A stretch of 64,000 nt of DNA, taken from contig JAITYX010000007.1 in NCBI GenBank assembly GCA_021018815.1, positions 496,001 to 560,000 on the forward strand, written 5' to 3'. This document shows positions 21,278-32,766 of this stretch, piece by piece; within the stretch, counting starts at the first letter, position 1; the number at the start of each line of letters is the position of its first letter. The notes under the pieces were generated by a model, which did no database searches, was not told the origin of the DNA, and worked only from the letters and a program-made list of their open reading frames with translations. Position numbers and translations under genes: made by a program. The stretch comes from Talinum fruticosum. Taxonomy: Eukaryota > Streptophyta > Magnoliopsida > Caryophyllales > Talinaceae.

Positions 21278-23717
21278 TAGGCGAGCATTCACATTATTGG
21301 GATTAAAAATTAAAAATCCAATAAATGAACAATTTAGGAAAGAAATGGCAATTGGATTACCATTAATGCTCTTAAATGTATGAAGATAAAAATATAAAAG
21401 CAAAAGTTGTGCTCTCCTCTTCATTTCCACCATTTTTGAAGTGTGAAACTCTCATCCTTCATCTCCAACCAAAATCATGGAATCCATTGTCGAGAAGAGA
21501 AGGTAAGTGTTGTTCTTTAAATTTCATTTTTTTAATTCCTTCATCTCCTTCCTTAAAGTTTAGATTTCTCCATTTTCAATCGTTGTGTGATTGTTGTGTT
21601 CGAATTTCCGTTCATATCCTTCCTTAAATTTCCTTCATCTCCTTCCTTAAAAAGCGTAAATTACGTTTTTTGGATCTTACTTGCTCGTGTTCGAATTTGT
21701 ACTTGTTGTGTTTGAATGTTTGGTTGTTGTAAATAAGTTTTAAATTTAATAGGAATTTGGAATGCAATTTTTGTATGAGAAAAGTAAGTTTTATCCTTCA
21801 ATTTTTGGTTGTTGTAGAACGATTACAAGTAAGTGTTGTGCTTTTTTTTTTTTTGGTTTTTGGATCTTGCTTGTTGTAGCAAAGTTTTGATATGAATGCT
21901 TTTATCCTTTAATTTGAGTAATTTGAAATACAATTTTTTATATTGAAACTAATTATAGTAAATTTTGATTAGGAATGGAAGGTTGTGGGAGTTCTTTGAG
22001 TGGAAAGAAATGCCCATGATGCTTATCGAGCGGAACATTTCGAGCACTCGATTTCGAAATCGTCAAAAATCAAGGTCGTCCTTATTATGAATGCGGTAAT
22101 TGCGGTGAATTTGTGAAGTGGGCAGGTCCGAAGGGGAAGATTTGTGAAGTTGAAGCAAGTTATCGATCAGCATGAAGGTTCAAGGCTTTCATGAAGATGA
22201 AAATCGAGCATTCTAATACAAATTTGGAATGAAATTACGGAGATGAAGATGACAATTAAGCTAATGGAAATAAGGATGTTTGATACTTTGAAGATGATGA
22301 TAGCAATGAATGTGGTTGTATGCATCTATGTAGTTATAATGTCAATGAAATAAAAAAAGAAAGTAGTGTATGGAGTTTGGAGGAGGGTTACTGTAAGTTT
22401 GGAACAAAGTTTGTAATTGCATGGTGGTGGCAAGCGTTTGTAGAGTTTGTGAGTCTATTTTGAGTTGCGGATGAAACGAAATTAGGTGCTATATTGAGGA
22501 ATTAGTACATATCATTTTGTGCTCCATATTTTATCAATAGTAATTACTATGTTGAGTATTCTTAAAAAATTGTTACAAGAGTTATACTTAAGTTGAATAT
22601 AATCGTAATAATGTGAGAAAATGAGAGGACCAATTATACAATTCATTAAATTCACAATTGGACACTAAAAATAAAATCACATTAACAAGGTTTCATAAGT
22701 ATGGTACCCATTTTAGAAGAATTGAAAATCATGACAAGTAAACCTTGAAATAGGAAGGAATTGGAAGGCTAGGCAATGACATTGAAATTAGGTTAAATAC
22801 ATTGCATTAACAACAAAAGTTTATAGTTTTTAAAAAGTAGCAAATACTACATCCAAAGGCTATAACAAAATAAAATAGCTATAAGAGCCTTGCTTGGAAG
22901 TTAATAGTCATCAACGTTTCATACAACATAATATCATTATCCTAATGAATTAAAAGGCTGCAGTGCTTGGAAGGTTTCATCCTTGAATCGAAGTGTCGCG
23001 AAGTGCTGGCGGTTGCTATTTAAGGCTCCTTCCTTGGTCTTCCCTACCCTTCCTTGTACATGGCCATCTGATGGGGCATTTTTGTTTCTGGTCTTTTTGA
23101 AGGCTTGTTCCCTTGACCTTGGCAGGTTGCAACATTATGGTAAAGTCCTCCACATGTGCTGCACCTGACTGTTTTGCTCCTTTTGGTGTCTTCCTTGCCT
23201 CCTCAGGTCCCCTCTTTCTATCCTTAGCTAATGGACCCCTCTTGAATGTAACAAAAGGAGGATCAAGCATATGCCACTCGGAACTTTGGCCAAAATGGGA
23301 CATCGGGAATGGGGTTCAAGACACCACTATAAGCGGCTTTATACATGTCAACTGAATAACAAGGGCTAGTGTAGTCATCTAAGTTCTTTCCAAGGTGAAT
23401 AAGGCATCTTGCGAGCATGTTTGCATGGAATACCACTTATTTCCCAAGATCGACAAACACAAACCCTTTTGTTTAAGTCAACAGTATAATTGATTTCATC
23501 GTTGTCAATAACATCAAATGCCATGTGACCATTGGGCACAATTGCACAATGCCAAGCATCCCTTGCAATATGTTTCAATTTGTCTTTCACAGTTAGTATA
23601 AGTTTTCCCTTCCAACCCTCGGCTTCTTCCTTCCTCTTAGTAATCCAAGTGACAACATGCTTCCTTATACCCTCTAACAAGGTCATGATAAGTTTCCCTA
23701 TTAAGCACTAATGCAAG

Positions 23718-24055
23718 CTTTATATTAAGAGTATGCATGATGAATGTGTAAGATATAGGCTAAAGGTTTCATATTTATCCCAAACACATACACTCGCAGG
23801 ACAAATATACACACTACATGCTTTATATTAAGAGTATGCATGATGAATGTGTAAGATACAAGCTAAAGGTTCCATATTTATCCTAAACACATATACTTGC
23901 AGGACAAATATACACATTGCAGAGCTTTACATTAAGAGTATGCATGATGAATGTGTAAAATACAGAGCTGAAGGTCATTTATCCCGAACAAATATACACT
24001 CTATAGGAAATGCTTCGTATTAAGAGTATGCCATTTATCCCAAACAAATATACAA
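23718..24055. repeat. 104-bp tandem repeat inside the MULE, three copies plus a partial
   Basis: Units start CTTTATATTAAGAGTATGC at 23718, 23821 and 23925, with a shorter unit at about 24013. Each contains GATGAATGTGTAA and TTTATCC...AACA blocks and ends with ACAAATATACACA. The array interrupts the transposase between the catalytic domain and the SWIM finger. Confidence 0.9.
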
Positions 24056-25904
24056 TGCAACAAATAGATACAGGGTGAAGGTTTCAGGATAAAGGTCTGA
24101 AATATAAAGTACCATTGTCTCGCTCTATTGGTCTCGGCTTTACCAAAAACATGTACCAAGTAGCATTCCAAAGTAGCCTTCCAAAAAAAAAAAAAAAAGA
24201 AAAAGGAAAGGTGCATGTACCGCATCGGTGTTCTTTTGGCTCCTTGATGAGGCATGCATATGCTTGTTGTAGCTCCTCCATTACCCTCTCATGCTCCCAA
24301 AGATTGAATGCATTTGCAGCATTCCAAAGCATCGCCTTCAACTCTGGACCAGGAAATTTTCTCTTCATGTTCCTTTGTAGAAGAACAACACACACTCTCC
24401 TTCGACTGTCAGGCATGCATTCCTTCAAGGCATGAATAATTCCTTGTTAAGTTATGGCACATAAAAGTAAGTTAACATGAAATATATATGCAATGCATAT
24501 GTTCAAAATTAAAATTACAACTTAGTTACCTTGCATCTATCTCGAAATAATAGTGAACCTGCCATGGTCCTCAGCACCCACAACATGTACCAAGGAATTA
24601 AAAAATAAGTCCAACTATCATTATTCTCGGACTCCACAATTGCAAATGCAAAAGGGAAGTAATGGTTGGCAGCATCAATCCCTACTGCAGCTTAGCAACA
24701 CTCCTCCATATTTCCCTTTTAAATGGCTCCATCAACTCCAATTATAGGTCTATAACCCTTTAAAAATCCATCTATCAATCCTTTAAAGCTTATGAATAAC
24801 CTTTTGAACCTTGGGTTTGGCAAAACCCTTTCATCCGAGCCTTCTATTGCTGCTGAATCACAAATAGCTTGGGGTTTGGACATCCCTACTAATATAAGCA
24901 TGAGAGCTAGGGTTTGTTTTCTTCACCATCTCTATATACCATGCTAGCTTCTTGTAAGACTCATAATGCCCGCCTTCGTCTTCTCGCAACTTTAGACTCC
25001 TTCCTCTCCTAATCACATGAGTCTTAACAATTACCCCATATTTATGAAATAATGCATTCCCTAGATCTCCAAGCACTCATGTTTGGGTTCTGTCCGAAAT
25101 CATTCATAAATATCTCAGAAATCCTCCTAGAACTTGCCATTGGATTCTCCACAAAGGTTGGACAGCTTCGATGATGTTTGCCATGGTATTTCTTCACTTG
25201 GAAAGTTCTCCCATTAGGAAGTCTAGAAGCATGAAGCCTTCACTTGCAGCTTTTATGTGCATATTTTACTATGTATCTACTGCATGCATTCTTCAATTTC
25301 TTCGGATCCTTCCCCTCCCGAACACAGTAGTCCCTCACAACACTCATTATCTGCTGCTTGTTTATAAACATATCCCACTCGTTTGAATTGTATGGTCCTC
25401 GTTAGGCTGAGGTTCCCAAAGTTGTCCCTCATACATCTTGTCATTTAGGTCAATGTCATCATTATTATCTTCATCATCGGTAACATAGTAGTCATGAATG
25501 TCACCTTCAATGTCTTCATCTTCCAATTAAACATCGGACTCATCTACCTTATTATCCGATTTTGCTTCATGTTTTGCATCCTCGAGTTAGAGCTTGTCCA
25601 GTCATTACCCCAGCCTTCACCTTCTTCAACTTCTTCAATCACATGCTACACTGCCTTTTTCTTCAACTGAATAATGGGGACATTAAGGGGTAGTGATGTG
25701 GCAGAGCTAGAAGTCTGTTGTGGACTTGCACTCGCCTTTGGATTAGTGTAGGGCTATCCGCTTGGGGTTTTCTGCTGCTCCTTCTAACTAAACTTGGGCT
25801 GGGGATGGTTTCTCTAAGGCTTCTTCTAACTGCAATTGGTCTTGTTATGGGTTTTTGGGGCTTCTTCTAACTGCAGTTAGGGTGTTGCTTATAGGTGGGA
25901 TGGG

Positions 25905-26085
25905 TCTTCCGGGGCTTCTTCTAGGTGGAGTAAGCTTTGTGGCTTGCTTAGTTAGGCTTGTGGGTCTTCTAGGCTTAGTTGGTCTTGTGGGTCTACTGGG
26001 CTTAATTGGGCTTGTGGGTCTCCTGGGCTTAGTTAGGCTTTTGGGTCTGCTAGACTTAGTTAGGCTTGTGGTCTCTATATAGAAA
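25905..26085 (-). repeat. Short-period repeat encoding Lys-Pro-Arg-Arg-Pro-Thr units
   Basis: On the plus strand, units such as CTTGTGGGTCT and CTGGGCTTAGTTGG alternate with a period of about 30 bp. On the coding (minus) strand they give repeated KPRRPTS, KPSRPTR blocks within the MURA linker. Low-complexity basic linkers are common in MULE transposases, but this one has visibly expanded. Confidence 0.7.
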
Positions 26086-27506
26086 CTTGAATTTGTCCCC
26101 ACAATATAATTTTCCTCATTCACGAAGCCTTGTTGGCTCTTCTTCTAATTGGCAGCTTCGTTTTGGGTAGCATGCTGCATAGGAGGACTCCATTACTGGT
26201 GCAGAGCTACTTGCCTCACCTTGACTGGGTTTAGGTTGACTTAGTATGAATTCCTCAATGTCCTCCATTGACACTACAACTTATTCTTTATACTCAACTT
26301 GCCTATCAACATCCATCACCTTTATTTTACCCACTGGAGGACCAACCTCCACCACAACATTTTCATCATTTGATCTGTCACCTTCCACTTCTTCACTCAT
26401 TTGCTAATTTCCTTGAGTCAAATCTATTTCCTCAGCTTGTTTATTCTGTTGCTCATGTAGCATTGTGGCCAACTTGCAAAATTCATCTGGTTTAGGCCTA
26501 TCATCCATATTAATCACAACAACATCCTGTTCCTTCCAAATTGTAAAACATTCCATTACATCTTAATCTTTAGCAATGCTCACGTTTTGCCTTCCTTTCC
26601 CAGGTTTGCAATAATAAAAAGAAGGAAATCTTGGAGGTTCCTTGCTTAACTCCCTCATTGTATCCTTACTATAATTGTGTAATTCGAGGGAAAAGATCTC
26701 ATTTGGACTAACCCCAAATTTATGACATCTCCATTGTAGTGAATGTGGACACTCTTGATATCCATTTTGCACAATCTACACACATTACACATATTTCATA
26801 AATAGTTAATTCCTACTTTTAATAAATTAAAAGGCCATAAAACTTCATCAAATTCACCATAAAACTTGCAGTTTTAAAATTTTCAAATTCCACAACTAAA
26901 CCCTAGAATCAGGTCTGTTCCATTTAATGAAACAAAAAACGATTTTTACCTTAAAAAACACAATGTGCCAACAAATTTACACAATATTATGCCCAAATTA
27001 CCAATTTTTTTCACCCTCTGTTTTTCGTTATTATTTCAATCCCTCATAAAAAAAAGCCACAAACTCTCCATCAACACCACAATTGTCCAAATACAAACAA
27101 TTTCCACTACCTATCTGTCATACGAAAACTAAATTTCTAGAAATTATAACCTTTATCAACAAATTTTTATTTTCAATTTTGAGTTCTTACCTGGTCAAAT
27201 GACTCGGATTTCTTCCTCTCTCCTTCACATGTAGCAACGTTTACAGTAACGATTGACCTTTCCTCGCTTTTCAATCCTTCAAACTTCACCTTGATCTTTG
27301 ATTTTGCAAGGTTTGTGGAGGTTTGATTATGGTTCCTCTTCCGGAGGTTTGTTCGAGGAAGTGAGTTCGAGAAGATCATTTTTGAAGCAAATAGAGGTGG
27401 GTGAAAGTAAATAAAAACTTCACTTTCCAATGCAGGGGTATAATTGTCAATTTAATTGTCTAACAGTCACTTTATACACAGTAATCCCTTTTTAAACAAA
27501 TTACAA

Positions 27507-27594
27507 CGGTGAGGGTACCTTAAAATTAGGTCAAAAAGGTGAGGTCTTGAAAAATGAATGTCACATACCTCATGGTACTAAAAATTAATTACAT
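27507..27594 (-). repeat. MULE right terminal inverted repeat
   Basis: Mirrors the left repeat. It ends AATTACAT directly before the second ACTAATGTT. Confidence 0.9.
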
Positions 27595-27603
27595 ACTAAT
27601 GTT

Positions 27604-28335
27604 CCTAAAAAGGCTTTCCTAACTTCTAATGCTAGCTCTATCATCAGCCAACAAATTCCAATGATGTATAAGGACCCCGGTTGCTTAAGTTATTAGGGAA
27701 TGACGTATTAATGGAGCTTTACTTGATTTAGGGGCCAGTGTCAATTTGATACCCTTCACTGTGTATGAAAAACTAGGGTGAGGTGAACTGAAACTTACCA
27801 AAATGATCATCCAATTGGTTGATAGATCGATTAGGTTGCCTTTAGGTGTGCAGAGGACATACCGATTAAAGTTGATGAATTTATTTACCCTGTGGACTTT
27901 GTTGTGATGGAAACCGAAAAGGTCCTCAACCACAAGAGTTAGACTCCTGTTATCTCGGGACATCCTTTCCTAGCTATTGCAAATTTTCTTATTAACTGTA
28001 GAGATGGCATGATGAAACTGTCTTTTGGCAATATGACTCTTGAAGTGAATATTTTTAAGTGGCAAAGACAACCTGGTGGATGTGATGATTTTGAAATCTC
28101 CCCAATTAATCGAATAGAAGATTCTATTTCGATGAGCATGATGATTTGTTACCTATTGAATATGTGTCTTCTATTTTGGATAATGATCTTGAGTATGATG
28201 TACTTGAAACCGATGATATACACTCCATAAGATTTATTTCTAAACCTATTTTTAAAAAGGTTGCTAATCCTGATCCACCTACAGACCATATAGAATTGCA
28301 ACCTCCCTCTAATTCCGATTGATTAATTATGACTT
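27604..28335 (+). pseudogene. Athila gag-pol: aspartic protease region
   Basis: After PKKAFLTSN the frame reaches KDPG and the protease core LDLGASVNLIPFTVYE. The active-site triad here is L-G-A where catalytic proteases have D-[ST]-G; other Athila polyproteins I know also show LGAS. It continues with DRSIRLPLGV, VDEFIYPVDFVV and GHPFLAIANFLI, the usual downstream protease blocks. Stops and one-base shifts occur before IGNDVLMELYLI and elsewhere. It would process the polyprotein in the virus-like particle. Confidence 0.75.
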
Positions 28336-28369
28336 GTATTAGACTGGTAAGAAGAGGAAACCGCAACCA

Positions 28370-28660
28370 AGTAAATTAGAAAATATTAGAACCGAGATCT
28401 ATGAGACTGCTAGATCTTCTAAGGAGAGAGCCAAGTCTGTATCCCGACAAACACATTGAGTTTGCTCTAGGCATGAAAGTGCTCCTATATGACTCTAGGC
28501 TCCATCTTTTTCCAGGGAAATTAAGGACTCGTTGGACGGGCCCATTTTTTGTTACTCATGTTTTCCCCAATGGTGCAACCAAAATATAGGATCCTGGAAG
28601 TGGTGCTAAGTTCAAAGTAAATAGCCAAAAAACTAAAACAGTTCTTGGAGCTACCAATCA
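28370..28660 (+). pseudogene. Athila integrase C-terminal fragment
   Basis: The frame at 28401-28589 gives DKHIEFALGMKVLLYDSR, HLFPGKLRTRWTGPFFV and FPNGATKI, the C-terminal integrase module seen in gypsy elements. It follows the protease tail almost directly, so about 3 kb of pol (RT, RNase H, integrase core) has been deleted. GSGAKFKVNSQ follows after a TAG. Confidence 0.85.
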
Positions 28661-29935
28661 TAAAAGATGTGGAGTGCTTGATACTCCGCAAGCCCGTAAG
28701 CCAGACATGTGAACAGTAATGTGCTCGGGGATAGTTAGGGTGCATCTAACCCTCGACCTGGTTTAATAGAAATTTCTTTCCCTTCTTTTCTATATTTTGC
28801 TTTATTTTTGTACATATGTTATGCTTTATTTTCTTTTTCTTTGAGTCATGTCTTTTTCTTTATTTGTTTTTGAGTCTGTTTTTCATTTTGAAAATATTTG
28901 TTTTCTTTTTAGTTTATTTTCTTTGTGTGGTTCTTTCCATTTCCAATGAGGACATTGTCAATTTTAGGTGTGGGGGTGGAGAAATCTTTCTTTTTTGAAA
29001 AAAAATTCAAAAGACTTTCTTTTAATTTGGGAGATAGTGTATATATTCGATTGACTTTTGAAGCATTATGACTTAGTTGTTAGGTTGTAAAAGGGAAATA
29101 TACATGATGACACTCACCTCTTGGTATGATAATTCTAACATCATTTTTCTAATCTTGGCATATAACGAGAATTGGTAAACTCTGCACCTATATTTATAAA
29201 ATCCATTTGCTCTTAGATATGAGGTTGTTATTGATTGATTCACCTAGTTGTATTTTGTACAAAAATAAACTTCATGTTCTATTTTGAATTGAAAAAAAGA
29301 AAAAGAAATGAAAAAGAAAAGAAAAAGAAAAAGAAGAATAAAGTCGGGAATAACAAGAACCCTTTGAGGCATGCGCTACCGGATGCTACCCTTGGAAGCA
29401 ATAGTTGCTGTTGCGCAATACTTGCTTCCCGAATAAAGTGAAAATAAGTATTAGGCGAATGGGGTTGATTAAGTTGTATAAGCCTAAAGTAAGAAAGCAA
29501 TGGTACACTTACACATCACGCACTAGGTCGATTCACTATTTTTAATGGAATAAAGAGGTGGAAACATTGATGTATGATTGTCGTCCAAAAAGGTGAGAGG
29601 TTTGATATGTATAATAAACCTAGATACAAGTTGATAATTGAGTACCAAAGGTGATATGATTGATCAAGATATGTACTTGTTCTCCCTATTGTAAATTTTT
29701 TTTTTCAATTTTCTTTTTCCATCTTCCTTTCTTTTCTTCCCTAGATTTTATGGGTATGTCTACTATAAACCCTCACGAGACCTTATTCGTCCACTTGGGC
29801 TACAAGAGGTTTAAAGGGCTTGTTGCATACGCTAAATGCAACTATGATTCCTACGAAGGTGAGTTAGAATTTATTTTATTTTCTTTTTCTAGTTTTTTTT
29901 ACTCGAGGACAAGCAAAATCTAGGTGTGGGATATT
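28661..29935 (+). other. Athila 3' untranslated region and polypurine tract
   Basis: Non-coding sequence with AGGACATTGTCAATTTTAGG and TGTGGGGGTGG near 28950-28980, and CGAGGACAAGCAAAATC with TAGGTGTGGGATATT just before 29936. Both blocks are familiar from Athila 3' regions. An AAAAG-rich microsatellite lies at 29289-29335. No env-like frame is recognisable. Confidence 0.6.
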
Positions 29936-30400
29936 TGTTGAGTCCAAAATTATGATATTTTTAATACCTTTTTACATAATATTTTGTTCATAATGATTAT
30001 TAAATTAGGAATTTTAATTTAATTTATCTTATTTTCGAAGGAAATATGAAAAATCGAAGAAAAAAAGAAAAACGATTGAAGAATAAAGAAGTGGGTCCGA
30101 TTTGTTCAAGTTACATTCTTTTGGCCCATTTTGCACCTCTCTCTTTCCTTATTATCTTGTCTGTCCGGCCCATTTCCACCAGCCCATTCCTCCTCCCTCG
30201 GTTGCTTCTCCCTCTTAGTCCCCTTTACCCTTGAATGCCCATCTTCGGCCTTTTACCTCTCGAAACCCGAACTCTACCTCATGCCTCCCTTCTACCTCAC
30301 TTAAACTCTCTCTCTTGCCTCTCTTGCCTCTACCGAAGCCCGAAACCCTAGCTATCTCTCCTTCTTCGTTCATCTTATGCCCAGAAAATTATATACAATA
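29936..30400 (+). repeat. Athila 3' LTR, start clear, end unresolved
   Basis: It starts TGTTGAGTCC directly after the GTGTGGGATATT tract. It has U3-like AT-rich sequence, then GGCCCATTTTGC and CGGCCCATTTCC blocks and a pyrimidine-rich leader. The 3' terminus could not be placed; it may extend to about 30450 or be truncated. Confidence 0.5.
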
Positions 30401-30782
30401 ACCGTATTTATATTATAATATACATATGGAACACGCGTGACCCAAATTACCGAAAGAAGTCGATGGCCTACGTGAACCACTCGCCCACTCTTCGCTTTCT
30501 CTCTCCTCTCATTTTAGTTTCTTCTTCGTTCACTCGGTATTCTTCTTTGTTTCTCTCGGTGAGAATTGCCCCTAATTTCTTCTACACTTTTCTCGGTGAG
30601 GATTTGCTCGAGCTTTTATGCGCCTCATTCCAGCTTCATTGTCCTGTTTATCTCTCTCATAAGTTCCAATTTCTTGTATTTGGAGATGATTTTTTCAGTT
30701 TCGAAGGCTTAGTTTCGTTCATCATTTTCAGCTTCAATTTTGCGGTTGTTTGTCTTCTCTAATTTGTAGCTTGCTGCATAAG

Positions 30783-30823
30783 ATGGATGTACCAGGGCCT
30801 TCTTCGGAAAATGATGAAACTAG
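30783..30823 (+). CDS. Orphan first exon, unidentified gene
   Basis: ATG at 30783 opens a 41-nt segment encoding MDVPGPSSENDET plus two bases. It is followed by a strong splice donor (AG|GTAAGTG, 30822-30830). A CTCTAATTTGTAG (30758-30770) just upstream could be a 5' UTR intron acceptor. Upstream 30470-30770 is pyrimidine-rich, like a plant leader. No second exon was recognised before the Sirevirus at 32767. I do not recognise the protein. It could also be chance within the Athila LTR. Confidence 0.35.
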
Positions 30824-32636
30824 GTAAGTGATGTTTGATTTTTTAGAGTTGTTCGATTTCACTTTCATTGTTCTCTGTTTTAAATTTTATATTCTAAGGT
30901 TTACAATTAGTGAAAATATTACTAATCGAGTCTATGAAACTACCTATTGTGATTCTAGGGTTCTAATTTGTTTGATTTTCATTTTTATTATTCTAGATTT
31001 TCAATTTTATTATTCAATTTGCTTACCGAGAGATGTACTAGAAAGAATTTAACTTCATTGGAATTCGAGTTATACTGAAAATTTAGTGTTGTATCTAATT
31101 CTATTTTTATAATTGAAAATTTGTCGTCCCTATTCTGTGGAGTACATTGTATGACAAGACTATAACCATTTTCAGTTTATGTCCTTGAATGGTCCAAGAT
31201 TTATTGGATATATTGTTGTATTTCAAGTGGTCCACACTCCATACAATCACTATTTTCTCATTATTGCGTAGCTATTTTTGGTGATATTTGTTGGACATGC
31301 TTGGTTTAATCTGAGTGGCATCTTGTTGATTTGGCCTTAGGTTGTATGGTGTAGGTTATGGTTTGATGATAATTGTGAAAATAATTTGAGGGTGAATAAG
31401 CTGATTTGCTTTTATTGTGGAAGTTAGGTGTAATAGAGATTTGTGCTGAGTTTTCAAGATCAAAGGTGAACTCTGCATATGGTCTTACTTGCTACCCTTT
31501 GTAGAAGGGTGCTCGACTGCTGGAGCATAACTCAATGGTTATACTACATTAGATTCAAACTCCCAACCTAAATGTTGAAGGGACCCCTTCATTTTCATCA
31601 TTTTTCTTGATATACTATGTTTTCTTGTAATTCAAGCGATGAAAATGGTGGAATTGGTGTCGAGTTGATCCCCACCTCCTTAAAAAAAGGGGGAAGAAAG
31701 AGTAAATTTTGGCGAGGTAGACCAATGAGGCGATATGTTCGGACCGATGTGTTTGTTTGTTCTTGTCCTTCTCCAAATTGGTAATTTCCAATTGATGAGG
31801 TAGAGTTTGGGCAGCTTTAGAGTAGAGGGAAGATTTGTTTTATTATCCTCATCGTCCCGGAATTTAGAAGTTGGTATATGCCAGGAAAGTCTTCGTGTGT
31901 AATACGGTTGAGTGGCAAAATGACCCAAAATTGTGCTTTGGATTCCGAATACATGTCGTCAATGTGTAACCTTCAAAATATATGTTATCGGTCTATGTAT
32001 ATGGTGCTTGTTCTAGTGAAGATTTCAATACAGTCTCTTTACTCTTGGCATGGAGTCTCGTCCGCTTTTATCCATCATCATCCATTTCTCATTTTTATGA
32101 CGCTAATTATACAATCTTTCCTCTAATTTCGCTTGTGCATCTCTAAGGTTTGCATCTGTTAATTATCCGAGATGTGTTATGCTCTTGGATCCTTTTCACC
32201 TAGGTGTTCTTGTTCTACAACCTCTCGTATTTGCTAGTGTTTTGATATCCTTATAAAAAGTTCCCTGCATGCATTCTCCTGTTAGTTTGTGATTGAATGG
32301 GAGTCTTTGTCAATCCCGCTTAGGTGGCATGTTAGAGATGTCCTGCTAGGTGGTGTAGTTAGTATACTGCATGTCTAAAGTTGAAATTACTGAATTATGC
32401 AAGCAAGTCTATGCTGCATAGCTAGTCCCTTGGCAAATCAATTCACGTTTTAGGGACAACATACAATGTCCTGAAAAAGTGATTATTGGATCAGTCCCTA
32501 TTTTTCTTTGCCATTTTGTTTTTCTCGGGTTGGATTTTTGAGCAGCTAAGTTGAATTAGCTTTAATTCATCATTAATGTATTCATCCAAATCTAAACTTT
32601 TCCAGAATTGGTTAGGCTTCATTGGTTTGATTAAAG
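30824..32636. other. Intron-like or intergenic sequence, no gene recognised
   Basis: T-rich on the plus strand, as plant introns are, downstream of a good splice donor. Short frames here show no recognisable domains. Confidence 0.35.
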
Positions 32637-32699
32637 TCCTGTGCATGATACTTTTTGTCCTGTGCGTGGTACCTTTTATCCTGTGCAGGGTACCTTTTG
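32637..32699 (+). repeat. 21-bp tandem repeat, three copies
   Basis: Three consecutive units of the form TCCTGTGC(A/G)NG(A/G)TAC(C/T)TTT plus two bases lie about 70 bp before the S1 left LTR. Confidence 0.9.
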
Positions 32700-32766
32700 T
32701 CACGTTGAACTGTTATTAAGTTTGATTGAGTCATAATCAAAATTAAGTCTCGCGTATGAAAGTTTG

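Larger units (their letters stand above)
23375..26772 (-). pseudogene. MURA-type transposase of the MULE
   Basis: Minus-strand segments run in the family order. An N-terminal PB1-like start (KSVHIHYNGDVINLG, near 26760) comes first, then acidic and Pro/Arg-rich linker (26490-25680), then the MuDR DNA-binding domain (25390-25090; LPNGRTFQVKKYHGKH, RRISEIF). The MULE catalytic domain follows with GLIDGFLKGYRPIIGVDGA (first catalytic Asp, near 24730) and AVGIDAANHYFPFAFAIVES. An apparent 88-nt intron (24443-24530, GT..AG on minus) precedes KECMPDSRRRVCVVLLQRN. The SWIM zinc finger CVCRSWEISGIPCKHA ends it (23470-23400). Stops and frame changes occur throughout. It would cut and paste MULEs in the nucleus. 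Confidence 0.85.
21188..27594 (-). mobile_element. MuDR-type MULE, 6.4 kb, degenerate
   Basis: Terminal inverted repeats of about 90 bp (21188-21277 and 27507-27594) start GTGTAATTAATT and ATGTAATTAATT. They are flanked by the perfect 9-bp target duplication ACTAATGTT (21179-21187 and 27595-27603), the hallmark of Mutator elements. A MURA transposase is encoded on the minus strand (about 26770-23375). It has been disabled by stops and frameshifts and its 3' coding part is invaded by tandem repeats. The host Athila frame is uninterrupted when the element is removed. Confidence 0.95.
21045..30400 (+). mobile_element. Athila-type Ty3/gypsy retrotransposon, internally deleted, host of a MULE
   Basis: In order: the end of gag up to 21187; its continuation in the same frame at 27604; aspartic protease; then a jump straight to the integrase C-terminus; a long 3' UTR; a polypurine-like tract; and an LTR start at 29936. 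Reverse transcriptase, RNase H and the integrase core are missing. The MULE at 21188-27594 splits the gag-protease linker. The 5' end is lost near the MITE at 20439-21044. Confidence 0.8.

Noticed and set aside
23718..24055. CRISPR-like spacing of repeats
   Set aside because: Units are contiguous 104-bp tandem copies without unique spacers, within a plant MULE.
25855..26082. Forward Gly/Leu/Val-rich frame resembling a membrane protein
   Set aside because: It is the antisense shadow of the Pro/Arg-rich repeat in the reverse-strand MULE transposase.
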